From NCBI RefSeq assembly GCF_900095215.1, contig NZ_LT606949.1, positions 1,400,690 through 1,464,689 on the forward strand: DNA of 64,000 bases, written 5' to 3'. This DNA comes from Polynucleobacter necessarius (lineage in GTDB: Bacteria; Pseudomonadota; Gammaproteobacteria; Burkholderiales; Burkholderiaceae). The notes under the pieces were generated by a model. That model was not told the origin of the DNA, searched no databases, and saw only the letters and a list, made by a program, of their open reading frames with translations. Positions 34,243-45,098 of this stretch are shown in pieces (positions within the stretch are counted from its first letter, which is position 1; every line of letters begins with the position of its first letter). The position numbers and the translations under genes are program-made.

Positions 34243-35334
34243 TTATTCGACTTCCTCTTCCTCGCTCAGTACATCAGTGACTACTGCTGAGCCAACCTTA
34301 ACACCTAATTTCTCACGAATTTTGGCTTCGATGTCCTTAGCAATGGCTGGATTCTCTTTTAAGAACTCGCGCACATTGTCTTTGCCTTGGCCAATGCGAT
34401 CGCCGTTATAGCTATACCAAGATCCTGACTTTTCTACGAGATCAGCTTCAACTCCCATATCAATGATTTCGCCTTCTCTAGAAATACCAGTGCCATACAT
34501 GATGTCAAAGATGGCTTCGCGGAATGGAGGAGAAACTTTGTTCTTCACCACTTTCACGCGAGTTTCGTTACCAAAAACCTCATCACCTTTTTTGATGCTA
34601 CCAATACGGCGAATGTCTAAGCGCATAGAGGCGTAGAACTTCAGAGCATTACCGCCAGTAGTGGTTTCTGGTGAACCAAACATCACACCAATCTTCATGC
34701 GAATCTGGTTAATAAAGATCACAGTGGTATTGGTGCGCTTGATTGCGCCAGTCAACTTACGCAAAGCTTGGCTCATCAAACGAGCCTGTAAGCCAGGCAA
34801 TGAATCACCCATATCGCCCTCGATCTCGGCCTTAGGTACTAAGGCTGCGACAGAGTCAATCACAATTAAATCAATAGAGCCTGAGCGCACGAGTGCGTCA
34901 GCAATTTCTAATGCTTGCTCACCAGTGTCTGGTTGAGAGATCAACAGATTATGAACGTCGACACCAAGCTTGCCAGCGTACTGAACATCTAAAGCATGTT
35001 CGGCATCAATAAATGCGCAAGTGCCGCCGAGCTTTTGCATCTCTGCAATCGCATGCAATGTGAGTGTTGTTTTACCGGAAGATTCTGGGCCGTAGATTTC
35101 AATGACGCGACCACGCGCAAGACCGCCAACCCCAAGAGCGATATCTAATCCGAGTGAACCGCTAGATACCACTTGAATATCTTGACCAATTTCAGCATCG
35201 CCCAAGCGCATGATTGAGCCTTTACCAAATTGCTTCTCAATTTGCGCCAGTGCGGCTGTTAATGCTTTTTGCTTGTCTCCACTCATTCCTTCAAATTCTG
35301 AAGAGGCTGATTTTCTTTTGTCATCCAAGGCCAT
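34243..35334 (-). CDS. recA: Recombinase RecA
   Basis: RecA forms filaments on single-stranded DNA for strand exchange and triggers LexA self-cleavage. The 363-residue product has the Walker A motif [17 protein letters not shown] near residue 80, [15 protein letters not shown] (Walker B), the DNA-binding loop L1/L2 region ([39 protein letters not shown]) and an acidic tail ending LSEEEEVE. A LexA box lies about 75 bases upstream. It precedes recX in one unit and is intact. Confidence 0.98.
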   Translation of the reverse strand: MALDDKRKSASSEFEGMSGDKQKALTAALAQIEKQFGKGSIMRLGDAEIGQDIQVVSSGSLGLDIALGVGGLARGRVIEIYGPESSGKTTLTLHAIAEMQKLGGTCAFIDAEHALDVQYAGKLGVDVHNLLISQPDTGEQALEIADALVRSGSIDLIVIDSVAALVPKAEIEGDMGDSLPGLQARLMSQALRKLTGAIKRTNTTVIFINQIRMKIGVMFGSPETTTGGNALKFYASMRLDIRRIGSIKKGDEVFGNETRVKVVKNKVSPPFREAIFDIMYGTGISREGEIIDMGVEADLVEKSGSWYSYNGDRIGQGKDNVREFLKENPAIAKDIEAKIREKLGVKVGSAVVTDVLSEEEEVE

Positions 35335-35407
35335 TTTTGATTCCCTTTCCGCTATGTACTGGGCTTTTTTCCGAAGTTTTATCTACTCTGTGTAACAACT
35401 TAGGATT

Positions 35408-35427
35408 TACTGTATATAAAAACAGTA
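35408..35427 (-). promoter_or_regulatory. LexA (SOS) box upstream of recA
   Basis: The sequence is TACTGT, eight bases, ACAGTA, a perfect CTG-N10-CAG SOS box close to the E. coli consensus. It ends 74 bases upstream of the recA ATG, so recA (and recX) should be SOS-induced. lexA is not in the window. Confidence 0.93.
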
Positions 35428-35504
35428 CTCTTTGCAAGCGACTTTTCAACCGAATTTACGGATTTTTAGCTAGGCCACCCTCAATTAGGGCCAAATCCAA
35501 TGAA

Positions 35505-35535
35505 AAAGGCCACTGCTATAGGGGCAGTGGCCTTT
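35505..35535 (-). terminator. Rho-independent terminator after tRNA-Met
   Basis: A perfect twelve-base stem (AAAGGCCACTGC and GCAGTGGCCTTT, seven-base loop) is followed on the minus strand by a T run. It begins five bases after the tRNA 3' end and isolates the tRNA from recA. Confidence 0.9.
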
Positions 35536-35540
35536 GGGTT

Positions 35541-35617
35541 TGGTGGCGAATCAGGGATTTGAACCCCGGACCTGCGGATTATGATTCCGTCGCTCTAACC
35601 AGCTGAGCTAATTCGCC
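35541..35617 (-). tRNA. tRNA-Met (anticodon CAU)
   Basis: The minus strand folds as a full 77-base tRNA including an encoded CCA. The acceptor stem is GGCGAAT with ATTCGCC. The D arm contains GCTC...GAGC. The anticodon loop ATCATAA gives CAU, and the T arm is CGGGG TTCAAAT CCCTG. The fold lacks initiator features and resembles elongator tRNA-Met. A tRNA-Ile2 with lysidine-modified CAU cannot be excluded without a model comparison. It is transcribed alone and ends at a strong terminator. Confidence 0.92.
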
Positions 35618-35821
35618 GAACTCATTATTTTATCGTAATTTAGCCTTGAGAGCCATTTCGAGCCGCCTAGATTCTTCTTCCCCTGAAAAACGGTGTTTTT
35701 GCGGCAAATCCACGGTACACATCTTATGTACAGAAATTGTCGTTTTAAACGACATCAGCATTTGAGTCGGGTGAAAGCAAACGCCATCCAATCCAAGTCT
35801 AAAAGCAATGCTACTTAACTA

Positions 35822-38725
35822 TTAATTTTGGATCTTAATGGCTATATTCAATAACTCCGCTAGATGCGTTACTTTTCGCCCCGTCTCCTGCTCAATTTGT
35901 TCTCTACAACTAAAACCATTAGTCAAAATAATGGTTTCTTGATCTGCAAAACGTACCGCTGGCAATAAGACCAATTCACCAGCCGCCTTGGAAATCTCAA
36001 TATGCTCTGGATTACAGCCAAAAGAACCGGCCATGCCACAGCAACCGCTATCAATATAATTCGCTTGAACTCCAAGCTCTGCTAATAGTGCAACATCGCC
36101 CTTAGTTCCAAAAAAAGATTTTTGATGACAATGTCCATGCACTAATACATTGGCATTTAATTTTGGCGGCTTATAACCCTGCTCATGCAAAAAATCGCCT
36201 AACAAGTAGGCGCTTGATGCCAAGGGCTGTGCTCGCGGATCATTTGGAAAGAAGAGCTCATCTTTAAAAAAATACAGCCGGGCTCTAAGCCGACCACTGC
36301 TATTGGAGAATCATCCCCCGTTTTGATTTGATCGCCAATAACATCCAAAATCTTTTGTAGATTTTGTTTTGCCAGATCCAAGCAGCCATAGTCATAAACA
36401 TAAAGAGGTCGTCCACAGCACAAGGGCTCTTTAGGTAAAATTGTCTCAAACCCCGCATGAGCAAGTACCTCTACGGCAGCATGAGCGACCTCTGGATGGA
36501 AATGCTCGCAGAAGGTATCAACCCAAAGCATGACTTTCTTCTGCCCTACTTTTTTCGGTTGAGATTTTACAAATTGCTTTCTAAACGTTTCATCAGCAAA
36601 GGCAGACAGACTGCGCTCTTGCGCCACGCCTCCAACCCACTTGGCAACACTGGATAAAACTGGGGTTTGCATAACACCATGAATCAGCCAAGCAAATTTA
36701 CTGGCTAGTGGAGCACAATCCCCAATACGCCCCATCGTCAATGCTTGACGCGGCCTACGATTCTGTTCGTGATAGTGCGATGAAAACTCTGCCTTATATG
36801 AGGCCATATCTACGTGGGCAGGACAATCGCTCTTGCACCCCTTGCAAGCCAAGCAGGTATCTAACGCCTCTTTTAACTCCTCGCTATCCCAGCCATCCCC
36901 AATGACTTCGCCTTGAATCATCTCCCAAAAGGAGTCTTGAACGGCCACGGGTAGAGAACCACTCTTCTTTGGTAGCGCGGTAGCTTGGACACATCGTGCC
37001 CGCTTTTTCGCTACGACACTTACCCATACCTACACAACGCTCTACTGCTCTTTGGAAACCATTACCTTCTTGGCTTAAGAAATTCAAACGGGTATTCATA
37101 TTGACTACCTTGTACTCTGGACCCATACGCAGGTTTTCATCGACACGATAGGGATTCATTGCTTTTCCAGGATTGAGTCTATTTTCTGGATCCCAAATGC
37201 GCTTGAACTCACGCATAGCTTCCATTAGCTCTTCGCCAAACATAATCGGCAAAAATTCTGCCATTGCTTGACCGTCACCGTGCTCACCAGTCAATGAGCC
37301 ACTATACTAAGCAACCAATATTGATGCGTCACGGATAAAAGATCTAAATTTAGCAATGCCTTCGGCAGTACGTAAATTAAAAGTAATCCGCGTATGTACG
37401 CAACCATCCCCAAAGTGGCCATAAAGAGAAGTCTCATAGCCATAAGAATCAATTAGAGCTTGGAAGGCTCGTAAGTAATCGCCTAGACGTGATGGATCAA
37501 CTGCAGCATCTTCCCATCCAACTACGGGATCAGGAGCGTTTGGATCAATTGATAAATGTGTAGCAGATACCCCATTCTCAGGAATGGACCAAATACGTTT
37601 TTGCATTAGAGGATCTGGCACAACCCAGGTCGATGGCTTGGGACCCTTTGACCTAGCCTTAAAGCATTATTCAGCCTTTTGCGCCTGGGCTATTGCGCCT
37701 TCTAGCATATCGTCGCCAAACTCTACGACAACCCAAGCATTACCAGCTGGCAATAAATCAATTTCTGCTTTTGCTAAGTTTCTTGCTTGCAAACCCCGAA
37801 TGCTTTTGTAATCAAGACCTTCAATCGCCAGGGGATTAAATGATTGATACTCTGGTACAGCATCACCAGTAACATAAATGTCTTCACACCCTAAAGCCAA
37901 CACAACCCGTTTTGCAGGACTCTTTACCAGTCGCATCTTTGCAGATAAGGTGAGCGCACAGGTACCTTCGGTACCGACCAATGCCCGAGCAACATTAAAT
38001 CCATTTTCTGGCAACAACTGATCCAGGTTGTACTCAGAAACTCTTCGCTTGATATTAGGAAAGCGGGTGCGAATTAAACCAGCATAACGATTACGCAAAC
38101 TCAATAGATCTTTGTAGATCGGCCCTTTTCTACCGCCAGCAGTAATGATTTCTTCTAGCGCTTGATCGGATGTTGGGCCGACCCAAAAACGCTCGCCGTC
38201 ATAAGTCAGAATTTCCAGCGCCTCAGTATTCTCAAGTGTCTTTCCTGCCGTCACAGAATGAGCGCCACAAGAATTATTACCAACCATGCCACCCGGTGTG
38301 CAACGGCTATGTGTAGATGGGTCTGGTGCAAATGTCAAACCATGCACTTCTGCAGCATCTCTGAGTGAATCACAAACTACGCCAGGCTCTACTACAGCAT
38401 GACCCGCCTTAGGATCTAAAGAAAGAATGTGATTGCAATACTTGGAAATATCAAACACCACGGGGTGGTTAACGGTTTGACCATTCATTGAAGTGCCAGC
38501 ACCGCGCATGAGCATTGCCGCTTGATTGCGCTGGCAAATTTCTACGCCCTTTACTCACTCTTCGATATTGCGCGGTGTAACTACGCCAATTGGGATCTGA
38601 CGATAATTCGATGCTTCGGATGCGTATACCGCCTGGTGCGCCACATCAAAATGCACAGAGTCTCTTAAAGCCTCTGTTAATTCAACCTTTAATCGTTCCC
38701 ACTGTGAAGTGCCACCCATGGCCAT
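35822..38725 (-). pseudogene. FAD/4Fe-4S D-2-hydroxyacid dehydrogenase (YdiJ-like), multiply broken
   Basis: Read through its lesions this is a ~960-residue fusion of a VAO-type FAD domain and a C-terminal iron-sulfur/CCG part, like E. coli YdiJ (D-2-hydroxyglutarate/lactate oxidation). Visible pieces are MLMRGAGTSMNGQTVNH (FAD site), SRCTPGGMVGNNSCGAHS, LTGEHGDGQ-type MTGEHGDGQ, the ferredoxin-like LDTCLACKGCKSDCPAHVDM and the CCG segments LCCGRPLY and SGCCGMAGSFG. Lesions are TGA 38555-38557, TAA 37667-37669, TAG 37307-37309, a frameshift near 36927-36930 and one in an A7 run at 36266-36272. The start is ATG 38725 or 38719. It is clearly non-functional. Confidence 0.93.
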
Positions 38726-38830
38726 TCCTTAAATTTCATACTGCATCTTGTAACTTAAAAACCGCTCAAAGGCGGCGTCAAAATAGGAAAACTATAGCTA
38801 CACTTGCTGCTTCATAACAAAATATTGGTA

Positions 38831-39075
38831 TTACCAATACTTGCGCGCTTTTTGCTTCAAAGTAGCATCAACCCATACATCATCATATTTTCCCTCGATG
38901 ATGGATTGAATCATTTTATGCTCGGTAGCTTCTTTTTCTTTACCCAATTTGACCCCAACCATTGAATCAGCAGGCGATAAAGCAATGACTTCATCGCCGC
39001 CCACTCCAAGCTATACACCAGAACACTTTTACCCAGAAAAACCTTATACAGTAAGCGGGGCTCATCCCTAAAACA
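38831..39075 (-). pseudogene. Unrecognised gene remnant, C-terminal part
   Basis: On the minus strand a frame ending TAA at 38831-38833 reads GVGGDEVIALSPADSMVGVK, then LGKEKEATEHKMIQSIIEGK and YDDVWVDATLKQKARKYW. Just upstream another frame gives DEPRLLYKVFLGKSVLVY, which looks like the same protein before a one-base shift near 39010. No start codon fits. I do not recognise the family; the composition looks like a folded soluble or periplasmic protein. It lies directly downstream of the next remnant and could be its former operon partner. Confidence 0.5.
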
Positions 39076-39086
39076 TCGTTGCGCGC

Positions 39087-39496
39087 TTATTTAATTGGGA
39101 AAGCGCTGACAGCCTCTTCGCGGCCATACAAAACATTAAATTCGATCTTTTTAGCTAGAAAGAGTTTTTTTAAGACTTCATCCTTGTTATCAAAAACAAT
39201 GGCCGTCTGCTCTGGATAGCGAGAAAAGGGATCACTAGTAACATCCACTGGTACCCCATCAATCTTGATTTGCCTTATAGAACGCTTATAAAACTTGTCA
39301 GGACGTATAAAAATGAGGCGTTTTACATATTTGTCCAGCATCAGCTTTTGGCCCTGCTCGTTAGTCTTATAGTAGTGTAGATCAGCTCTTCTTTGCCATT
39401 GGTCGTCATATCTCGCTCTTCATCCCATTTGGCGTAAGCTACTGGATTAAGAATCAGTACAAGCAATGTTGCGATAAGCAATCTATAAAAGCGCAT
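39087..39496 (-). pseudogene. Unrecognised periplasmic protein, frameshifted
   Basis: From ATG 39496 a clear signal peptide (MRFYRLLIATLLVLILNPVA, cleaved about AYA-KW) leads to WDEERDMTTNGKEELIYT. The frame is lost near 39370, and the next frame continues YKTNEQGQKLMLDKYVKRLI and then a charged domain with DGVPVDVTSDPFSRYPEQTA and a C-terminal YGREEAVSAFPIK ending at TAA 39087-39089. The restored product would have about 135 residues. I do not recognise the family; the signal peptide places it in the periplasm. Confidence 0.6.
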
Positions 39497-39545
39497 GATT
39501 TACTCTCTTTGATTTATCGTTTGATCTTGTCAGTCATTTACCCTT

Positions 39546-40159
39546 ATGCGTCTTATATCCATCTCCGCAGGAAACGTGGCTCCGCTACTTGGTAATCACC
39601 ATCCCAACTACAAATCGGTCACTTCAGCTATCCGCAAGAAAGTAGTAAGCACTTTAGAAAATACCGCTCAAGTTGATATTACAGTCCTTGGCGTCAAGGG
39701 TGACGAGCAAGCTGACTTATCTGTTCATGTCGGAATAGAAAAAGCCGTCTATGTTTATACCGCTGAACATTACGCCTTTTGGAATGAACTACTCAGTAGA
39801 GAAACCAAAGTGCCAGTTAGCCTGCAACATGGCGCTATCGGCGAAAACCTCACTATCGAGGGCTTAGTGGAAACTGATGTCTTTGTTGGCGACAAATTAA
39901 TCATTGGTGACCTTGAGTTCGCTGTGGTCAAGCTACGTGAGCCTTGTTTTAAATTCAACGCCGCAGTTGGCCATAAAGGCGCTGGTAAAACGATGCTGCA
40001 ATCTGGCTTTAGTGGCTGGTATCTGCGTGTTCTAAAAAAACCGGGGTATTGACGGCTGGCGCCGAAATCACTTTCATCCCTGGCGGAAGAGAAGTATCGA
40101 GTACCCATCAAAATCAAAAACTCTTAAACAACCGCAATCAAAAAGATTTGTGGGAATAA
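39546..40159 (+). pseudogene. MOSC-domain protein (YiiM-like), frameshifted near the C-terminus
   Basis: MOSC proteins bind molybdenum cofactor or carry sulfur; YiiM detoxifies N-hydroxylated compounds. The gene begins MRLISISAGNVAPLLGNHHP and has GVKGDEQADLSVHVGIEKAVY, GAIGENLTIEGL and the cofactor-binding loop KLREPCFKFNA with the conserved Cys. An A7 run at 40034-40040 shifts the frame, so the open frame ends at 40052 after 168 residues. One more A restores GVLTAGAEITFIPGG and extends to TAA 40157-40159 (about 204 residues). Most of the domain is still encoded in one frame. Loss would be consistent with a dead moaC. Confidence 0.82.
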
Positions 40160-40160
40160 A

Positions 40161-40190
40161 AAACCCGACCATTTCTGATCGGGTTTCTGA
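40161..40190 (-). terminator. Rho-independent terminator after the MHS transporter remnant
   Basis: A perfect eight-base stem (AAACCCGA and TCGGGTTT, ten-base loop) is followed on the minus strand by a T run. It lies between convergent broken genes, about 20 bases after the transporter stop. Confidence 0.8.
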
Positions 40191-40211
40191 TTTGATGCGA
40201 ACTAAAACTGC

Positions 40212-41880
40212 TTAGTCACGTGCGTAGATATCTACGTCTTTGGTTTCACGTACAAACAGTGTACCGATTACCAATGTCATCGCAGCGATGATGATGGGGT
40301 ACCAGAGACCGTAGTAAATGTTACCGTTTTGCGCAACCAAGGCGAAGGAGATCGTTGGCAACAAGCCACCGAACCAGCTGTTACCAATATGGTATGGCAA
40401 GGACATAGAGGTGTAACGAATGCGGGTTGGGAACATCTCAACCAACATCGCGGCATTGGGCCATAAACCATGGTGACCAAGATCACCAAGTACACCAACA
40501 AGAGCAATCCAGCAACGTAGTGCACGCCAGCTGGATCAGCCTTAGCTGGGTAACCAGCCGCGTTCAATGCGTCACGAATTTACTTCTTGAACTCAGCATC
40601 TTTTGCTGTAGCAGCTGCTGGGTCCATGCCTACTGGTGTGTAGCCAGTGATTTCTGCATCACCGATCTTCACAACAGCCAAACCACACGCAGGGCCAGGA
40701 ATCGTTCTGTAGCTAGCAGAGTTAGATGCCATCACTTGTTTTGCGATATCGCAAGCACTCATGCACTTCGCCGTACCAGTTGGGTTGACTGGAATGTACA
40801 TTCATTCACGTCAGCAGTAATAGTTGCTGGTGAAGTTGCCATTGCCTTTTCCAACGCTGGGTTAGCGTAGTGTGTCCAAGCGTTAAACACGGAAACTGTA
40901 GTGTTCGGGATGTAAGTAATTACAGCCAATAACAAACCGCCCATGATGATCACTTTACGGCCGATCTTGTCAGACAAGCTACCGAAGATCACGAAGAATG
41001 GTGTGCCGATTACCAATGAAGCAGCAATCAACAAGTTTGCAGTCTTAGGATCTACTTTCAACACCTGTGTGCGGTAGAACAAAGCGTAGAACTGACCTGT
41101 GTACCAAACCACCGCCTGACCTGCAACCAGACCAAACAATGCCAAGATAACAATCTTCAAGTTCTTCCATTGACCAAATGACTCGGACAAAGGAGCTTTA
41201 GATAATTTGCCTTCTTCTTTCATCTTCTTGAAAGCTGGAGACTCATTCATGGACAAACGAATCCATACAGAGATCGCCAACAATGCGATAGAAACGATGA
41301 AAGGAACGCGCCAGCCCCAAACATCAAAGTCTGGACCAGTAAATTCACGTGTGAACAAAATCACGAGCAAGGAAAGGAACAAGCCCAAAGTAGCAGTTGT
41401 TTGAATCCAAGCTGTGTAAGCACCACGACGACCATGAGGAGCGTGTTCTGCAACATAAGTAGCAGCACCGCCGTACTCGCCATCCAAAGCCAAACCTTGC
41501 AGCATACGTAATGCGATCAAGATTACTTGGGCGGCAACGCCGATAGTTGCGTAGTTAGGCAGAATACCCACAATAAAGGTTGCGCCACCCATTAAAAGGA
41601 TGGTGACCAAGAAAGTGTATTTACGCCAAATCAAATCGCCTAAGCGACCGAATACCAACGCGCCGAATGGGCGCACGATGAAACCAGCAGCAAACGCTAA
41701 CAAAGCGAAAATGAAGGCAGAGCCTGCATCTAGACCAGAGAAGAATTGCTTAGCAATAATTGCCGCAAGTGAACCGTACAAGTAAAAGTCGTACCACTCA
41801 AAAACCGCACCTAAAGAGGAAGCAAAAATAACTTTGCGTTCTTCAGCGGTCATTGGGGCTGCTTTAGTTGATGTTGACAT
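40212..41880 (-). pseudogene. MHS-family MFS transporter (ProP/ShiA/KgtP-like), broken
   Basis: The N-terminal ~360 residues read as a metabolite:H+ symporter: SSLGAVFEWYDFYLYGSLAA, FGRLGDLIWRKYTF (MFS motif A), ALRMLQGLALDGEYGGAATY and SLSDKIGRKVIIMGG. The frame is then lost near 40800 (one missing base). The next piece, 40580-40801, has an inserted periplasmic loop and ends in TAA 40580-40582, and a further frameshift near 40460 separates the last helices (MLVEMFPTRIRYTSMSLPYH to 40212). The restored protein would have about 555 residues and 12 helices. The substrate is unknown, probably an organic acid or osmolyte. Confidence 0.92.
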
Positions 41881-42112
41881 CAGCAGCTCCTAACTATTTT
41901 TATTAAATAAAAAACAACGGATCGATTATGCTTTGAAAAAATTCAAAGAAATCAAATAGTTAGGGTAATTCCTCATCAAATAGGATCGGGGTTTTCCCGA
42001 GAAATCAGGAAACTACAGGCAATTACACAACAAACATTAGCTTAGCGTCTAATACTTAACCGAGAGTAAGAGACGCTTTGAGCGATATATACATATTTAG
42101 AGACAAATAACC

Positions 42113-43711
42113 ATGCAACAAAAATGGGGGATTCGAGGAATGACGGTGGCTCCCCATTCCCTTGCTGCTGAATCAGCGCTAGCGGTACTGCGTGAGGGCG
42201 GCAACGCATTAGAGGGCATGATCGCGGCTGCCGCAACCATCGCTGTGGTCTACCCACATATGAATTCCATTGGTGGCGACTCTTTCTGGGTGGTGCACTC
42301 TCCTGGTAAGGCCATTGGAGGTATTGATGCTTGTGGCGCTGCTGCAGGCCTAGCCACTAAGCAGTGGTATGCGGAGCGCGGCATTACTAAAGACATTCTT
42401 TTTCGCAGCGCAGTTGCGGCCAACACAGTTGCCGGCACGATTTCAGGTTGGGGTGCTGCTCATAAACTTTCTAAGCAAGGCCTTGGCGGAAAGATTCCTC
42501 TTGCTCGCCTATTGGCTGATACGATTCATTATGCGGAAGCAGGTGTATCTGTTACCTATAGTCAGTCCAGTCTGACAGCCAAAAAACGTGAGGAGCTCAG
42601 TCCCACCTCTGGGTTCGCCAAAACTTTTCTCGTGAATGGCAAAGCGCCAGCTTTAGGGAGCATCTTTAAACAGGAGCGTCTCGCCAAAACCCTGCGACAA
42701 ATCGCCAGCAAGGGTACGGATGATTATTACCGCGGTGATCTTGCGCAATTGCTAGCAAAAGAATTAACGGATATGGGCAGCCCTCTGCGCTTAGATGACT
42801 TACAGCGTCACCATGCAAAACGCATTGACCCTTTGGAGCTTAAACATAGTCTAGGTACGGTCTACAACATGACCCCACCAACACAGGGTGTTGTTTCCCT
42901 CATGATTATTGGCATCTTGGATCAATTGAATTTAAAACGCTTTAAGGTCGATAGCACCAAATATGTGCATCAATGTGTTGAAGCAACTAAGCAAGCGTTT
43001 CAGATTCGAGATCAGTCTGTGACAGATCCCTCGTAGATGACTAAGAATGCGCAATCTTTTTTGTCGCCTGCATTTTTGAAAAAACTTGCCAAAAATATTG
43101 ATCCGCATAAAGCGTTGCCGTGGGGTCAAGGCAAAGGGCCGGCTGACACTATCTGGAGGGGTGTAATTGATGGGGATGGCAATTGCGTTGCCTTCATTCA
43201 AAGTATTGATCACGAGTTTGGCGCGGGTATTGTTCTCCCAAAATCTGGTGTGAATTGGCAAAACCGAGGCTGCAGTTTTTCTATTGATCCCAACACACTC
43301 AATCACCTTGAGCCTTACCGAAAACCATTTCACACACTCAATCCAGCAATGGCTTTATTCAAAGATGGTCGCTCAATGGTGTATGGCACGATGGGTGGCG
43401 ATGGGCCACCTCAAACACAATGCGCCGTCTTTACCCGCACTGCTACTTATGGCCTCGATCCGCAGGATGCGATTAGTCGTCCGCGCTGGTTGCGCGGTCG
43501 CACTGGGGGTCAAAGAAGCGATAGCCTAAAGCTAGAGTCTCGCTTTATCCCTTGGGTAGCGAAGGAATTACATGCCCTAGGCCATGAGATAGAAATGCTC
43601 GATGCGTTTGACGCAACTGTGGGACATGCGGGGTGCATCATTCGCGACCCATCTGGCACATTGCGAGGTGGATGGGATCCCCGCAGCGATGGCGCAGTTA
43701 GCGCGTTTTAG
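42113..43711 (+). pseudogene. Gamma-glutamyltransferase family protein, in-frame stop
   Basis: This Ntn-hydrolase family splits gamma-glutamyl bonds after self-cleavage. From ATG 42113 one frame of 532 codons carries HSLAAESALAVLREGGNALE, MNSIGGDSFWVVH, then TAG at 43034-43036, then the small-subunit part: GPADTIWRGVIDGDGN (the Thr would be the nucleophile), FIQSIDHEFGAG, NWQNRGCSFSIDP and MVYGTMGGDGPPQTQ. The frame stays the same across the stop, so a single nonsense change explains it. There is no signal peptide, unlike E. coli Ggt. It is divergent from the transporter, with 232 bases between them that show no clear promoter to me. Confidence 0.9.
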
Positions 43712-44327
43712 TAATAAACATTTTGGGCACGCGCAGATCCCAGTAAATAGCGGCTGCGCGTAACCCAAATATTCCAAACATACAAATTACTGAACCCTCG
43801 ACTACATATTGAGGAAGAAAATTCAGCACTAGAGCATAAGCGCAGCAACCCAGAGTGACGGGAATTGCATAAAGCTCATGTGACATGAGTAAGGTTTTTC
43901 TGCCTGCCAGAACATCGCGCAGCAACCCACCGCCTATCGCAGTAACAACGCCCAAGATCACTGGCGCGACAGGTAATCCAAAATCCATATTCCAAGCTTT
44001 ATCTGCGCCCTGAATCGCAAATAGCGCCGCACCAAAACCATCGATATACAGCATCCAACGATAAATTTGTGGCTGAGTGAAAAATGATTCTGCAAAGAAA
44101 GTAAGTGCGCTAGCATCTAAAGCAAGCCAAACATACATTTGATTCTCAGACCAGAAAACGGGGGCTTCCAAAATAATGTCACGAATAGTACCGCCGCCGA
44201 TAGCGGTAATGAGCCCAAGAACTAAAACACCAAAGAGATCAACGCCACGATCCGCAATCGCAAGTATGCCAGTCACGGCAAAGGCCATAGTCGCGATGAT
44301 GCCAATCCAAAAATTAATCTCTTCCAT
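43698..44327 (-). CDS. Trimeric intracellular cation (TRIC) channel family protein (UPF0126, YadS-like)
   Basis: The 209-residue inner-membrane protein has about seven helices and two repeated motifs, AIGGGTIRDIILE near residue 44 and AIGGGLLRDVLAG near 130, the signature of bacterial TRIC/UPF0126 proteins (two tandem glycine-rich repeats). The start is ATG 44327 (MEEINFWIGI); the frame is open to 44396 but the family starts at the hydrophobic segment. It overlaps the converging gamma-glutamyltransferase 3' end by 14 bases. Relatives conduct cations in vitro; the physiological role is not established. It is intact. Confidence 0.9.
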   Translation of the reverse strand: MEEINFWIGIIATMAFAVTGILAIADRGVDLFGVLVLGLITAIGGGTIRDIILEAPVFWSENQMYVWLALDASALTFFAESFFTQPQIYRWMLYIDGFGAALFAIQGADKAWNMDFGLPVAPVILGVVTAIGGGLLRDVLAGRKTLLMSHELYAIPVTLGCCAYALVLNFLPQYVVEGSVICMFGIFGLRAAAIYWDLRVPKMFITKTR

Positions 44328-44417
44328 AGCAAAGAGTCTAAAGCACTTTGCAAGCGCGCAGACGGAAATATCCTTCCTCAATATACTGTTAGCCACGAGT
44401 TCAAATAAGGTGTTGAT

Positions 44418-45098
44418 ATGGCCCCCAAGCTTTATAGCGTTTGGCGTAGCTCAGCCGCATTTCGCGTGCGTATTGTCCTCAACCTGGAAGGCATGGATTA
44501 CGAGACAATCCCAGTGCATCTCAGCAAAAATGGTGGCGAGCAAATGGGTGAGGTATATGGCCATCAAAACCCCAATCGCCTAGTACCCCTATTAGAGATA
44601 GGCGAAAAAAGTATTCACCAATCACTCGCGATTATTGAATATCTTAAAGACACGCAAGCAGAGCCTGCACTACTGCCGAAATTGGCTATCGATCGCGCTT
44701 GGGTACGCTCTCTCGCCATGGATATCACGAACGACATTCACTCCATTAATAACTTACGCGTACTACGCTATCTCATTAAAAAACTTGACATCAGCAATGA
44801 AGCCAAAGATGAGTGGTACCGACATTGGATCCAAGTAGGACTAGAAAGTATTGAAAAACAATTAAGCAAAGATTCCAGAGTCGGAAGATTTGCTTATGGC
44901 GATGGGCCAGGTTTGATCGATGTTTGCTTGGTGCCTCAGATATTTAATGCCCTAAGCTCACAGGTTGACGTAGGAAGCTACCCCACCCTAATGCGCATCT
45001 TTGATAAGTGCATGAAATTACCCGCCTTCATCGATGCATCCTGGGAAAAACAAATGGATGCGGAAGGTTTAAACCCTACTGCTCCACCACCGAAATAA
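44418..45098 (+). CDS. Maleylacetoacetate isomerase-like (zeta-class) glutathione S-transferase
   Basis: The 226-residue protein has the zeta-class motif VWRSSAAFRVRIVLNLEGM near residue 8, with SSAA in the position of the catalytic SSCS/SSAxYR motif. NPNRLVPLLEIGEKSIHQSLAIIEYL follows near 52. The GST C-terminal domain has DVCLVPQIFNA near 170. MaiA isomerises maleylacetoacetate in tyrosine or gentisate breakdown, but no fumarylacetoacetate hydrolase lies nearby, so the substrate is unproven. It is divergent from the TRIC gene and overlaps the converging AEC gene by 30 bases. It is intact. Confidence 0.85.
   Translation: MAPKLYSVWRSSAAFRVRIVLNLEGMDYETIPVHLSKNGGEQMGEVYGHQNPNRLVPLLEIGEKSIHQSLAIIEYLKDTQAEPALLPKLAIDRAWVRSLAMDITNDIHSINNLRVLRYLIKKLDISNEAKDEWYRHWIQVGLESIEKQLSKDSRVGRFAYGDGPGLIDVCLVPQIFNALSSQVDVGSYPTLMRIFDKCMKLPAFIDASWEKQMDAEGLNPTAPPPK

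Noticed and set aside
35214..35606. 130-codon open frame on the plus strand
   Set aside because: It spans the recA 5' end, the LexA box, the terminator and the tRNA gene; no coding character.
35541..35617. tRNA-Ile2 (CAU) instead of tRNA-Met
   Set aside because: Possible from the anticodon alone, but the overall sequence looks more like elongator tRNA-Met. Not excluded; a tRNA model would decide.
40427..40870. 147-codon open frame on the plus strand
   Set aside because: Antisense to the MHS transporter remnant; the minus strand clearly holds the real protein pieces.
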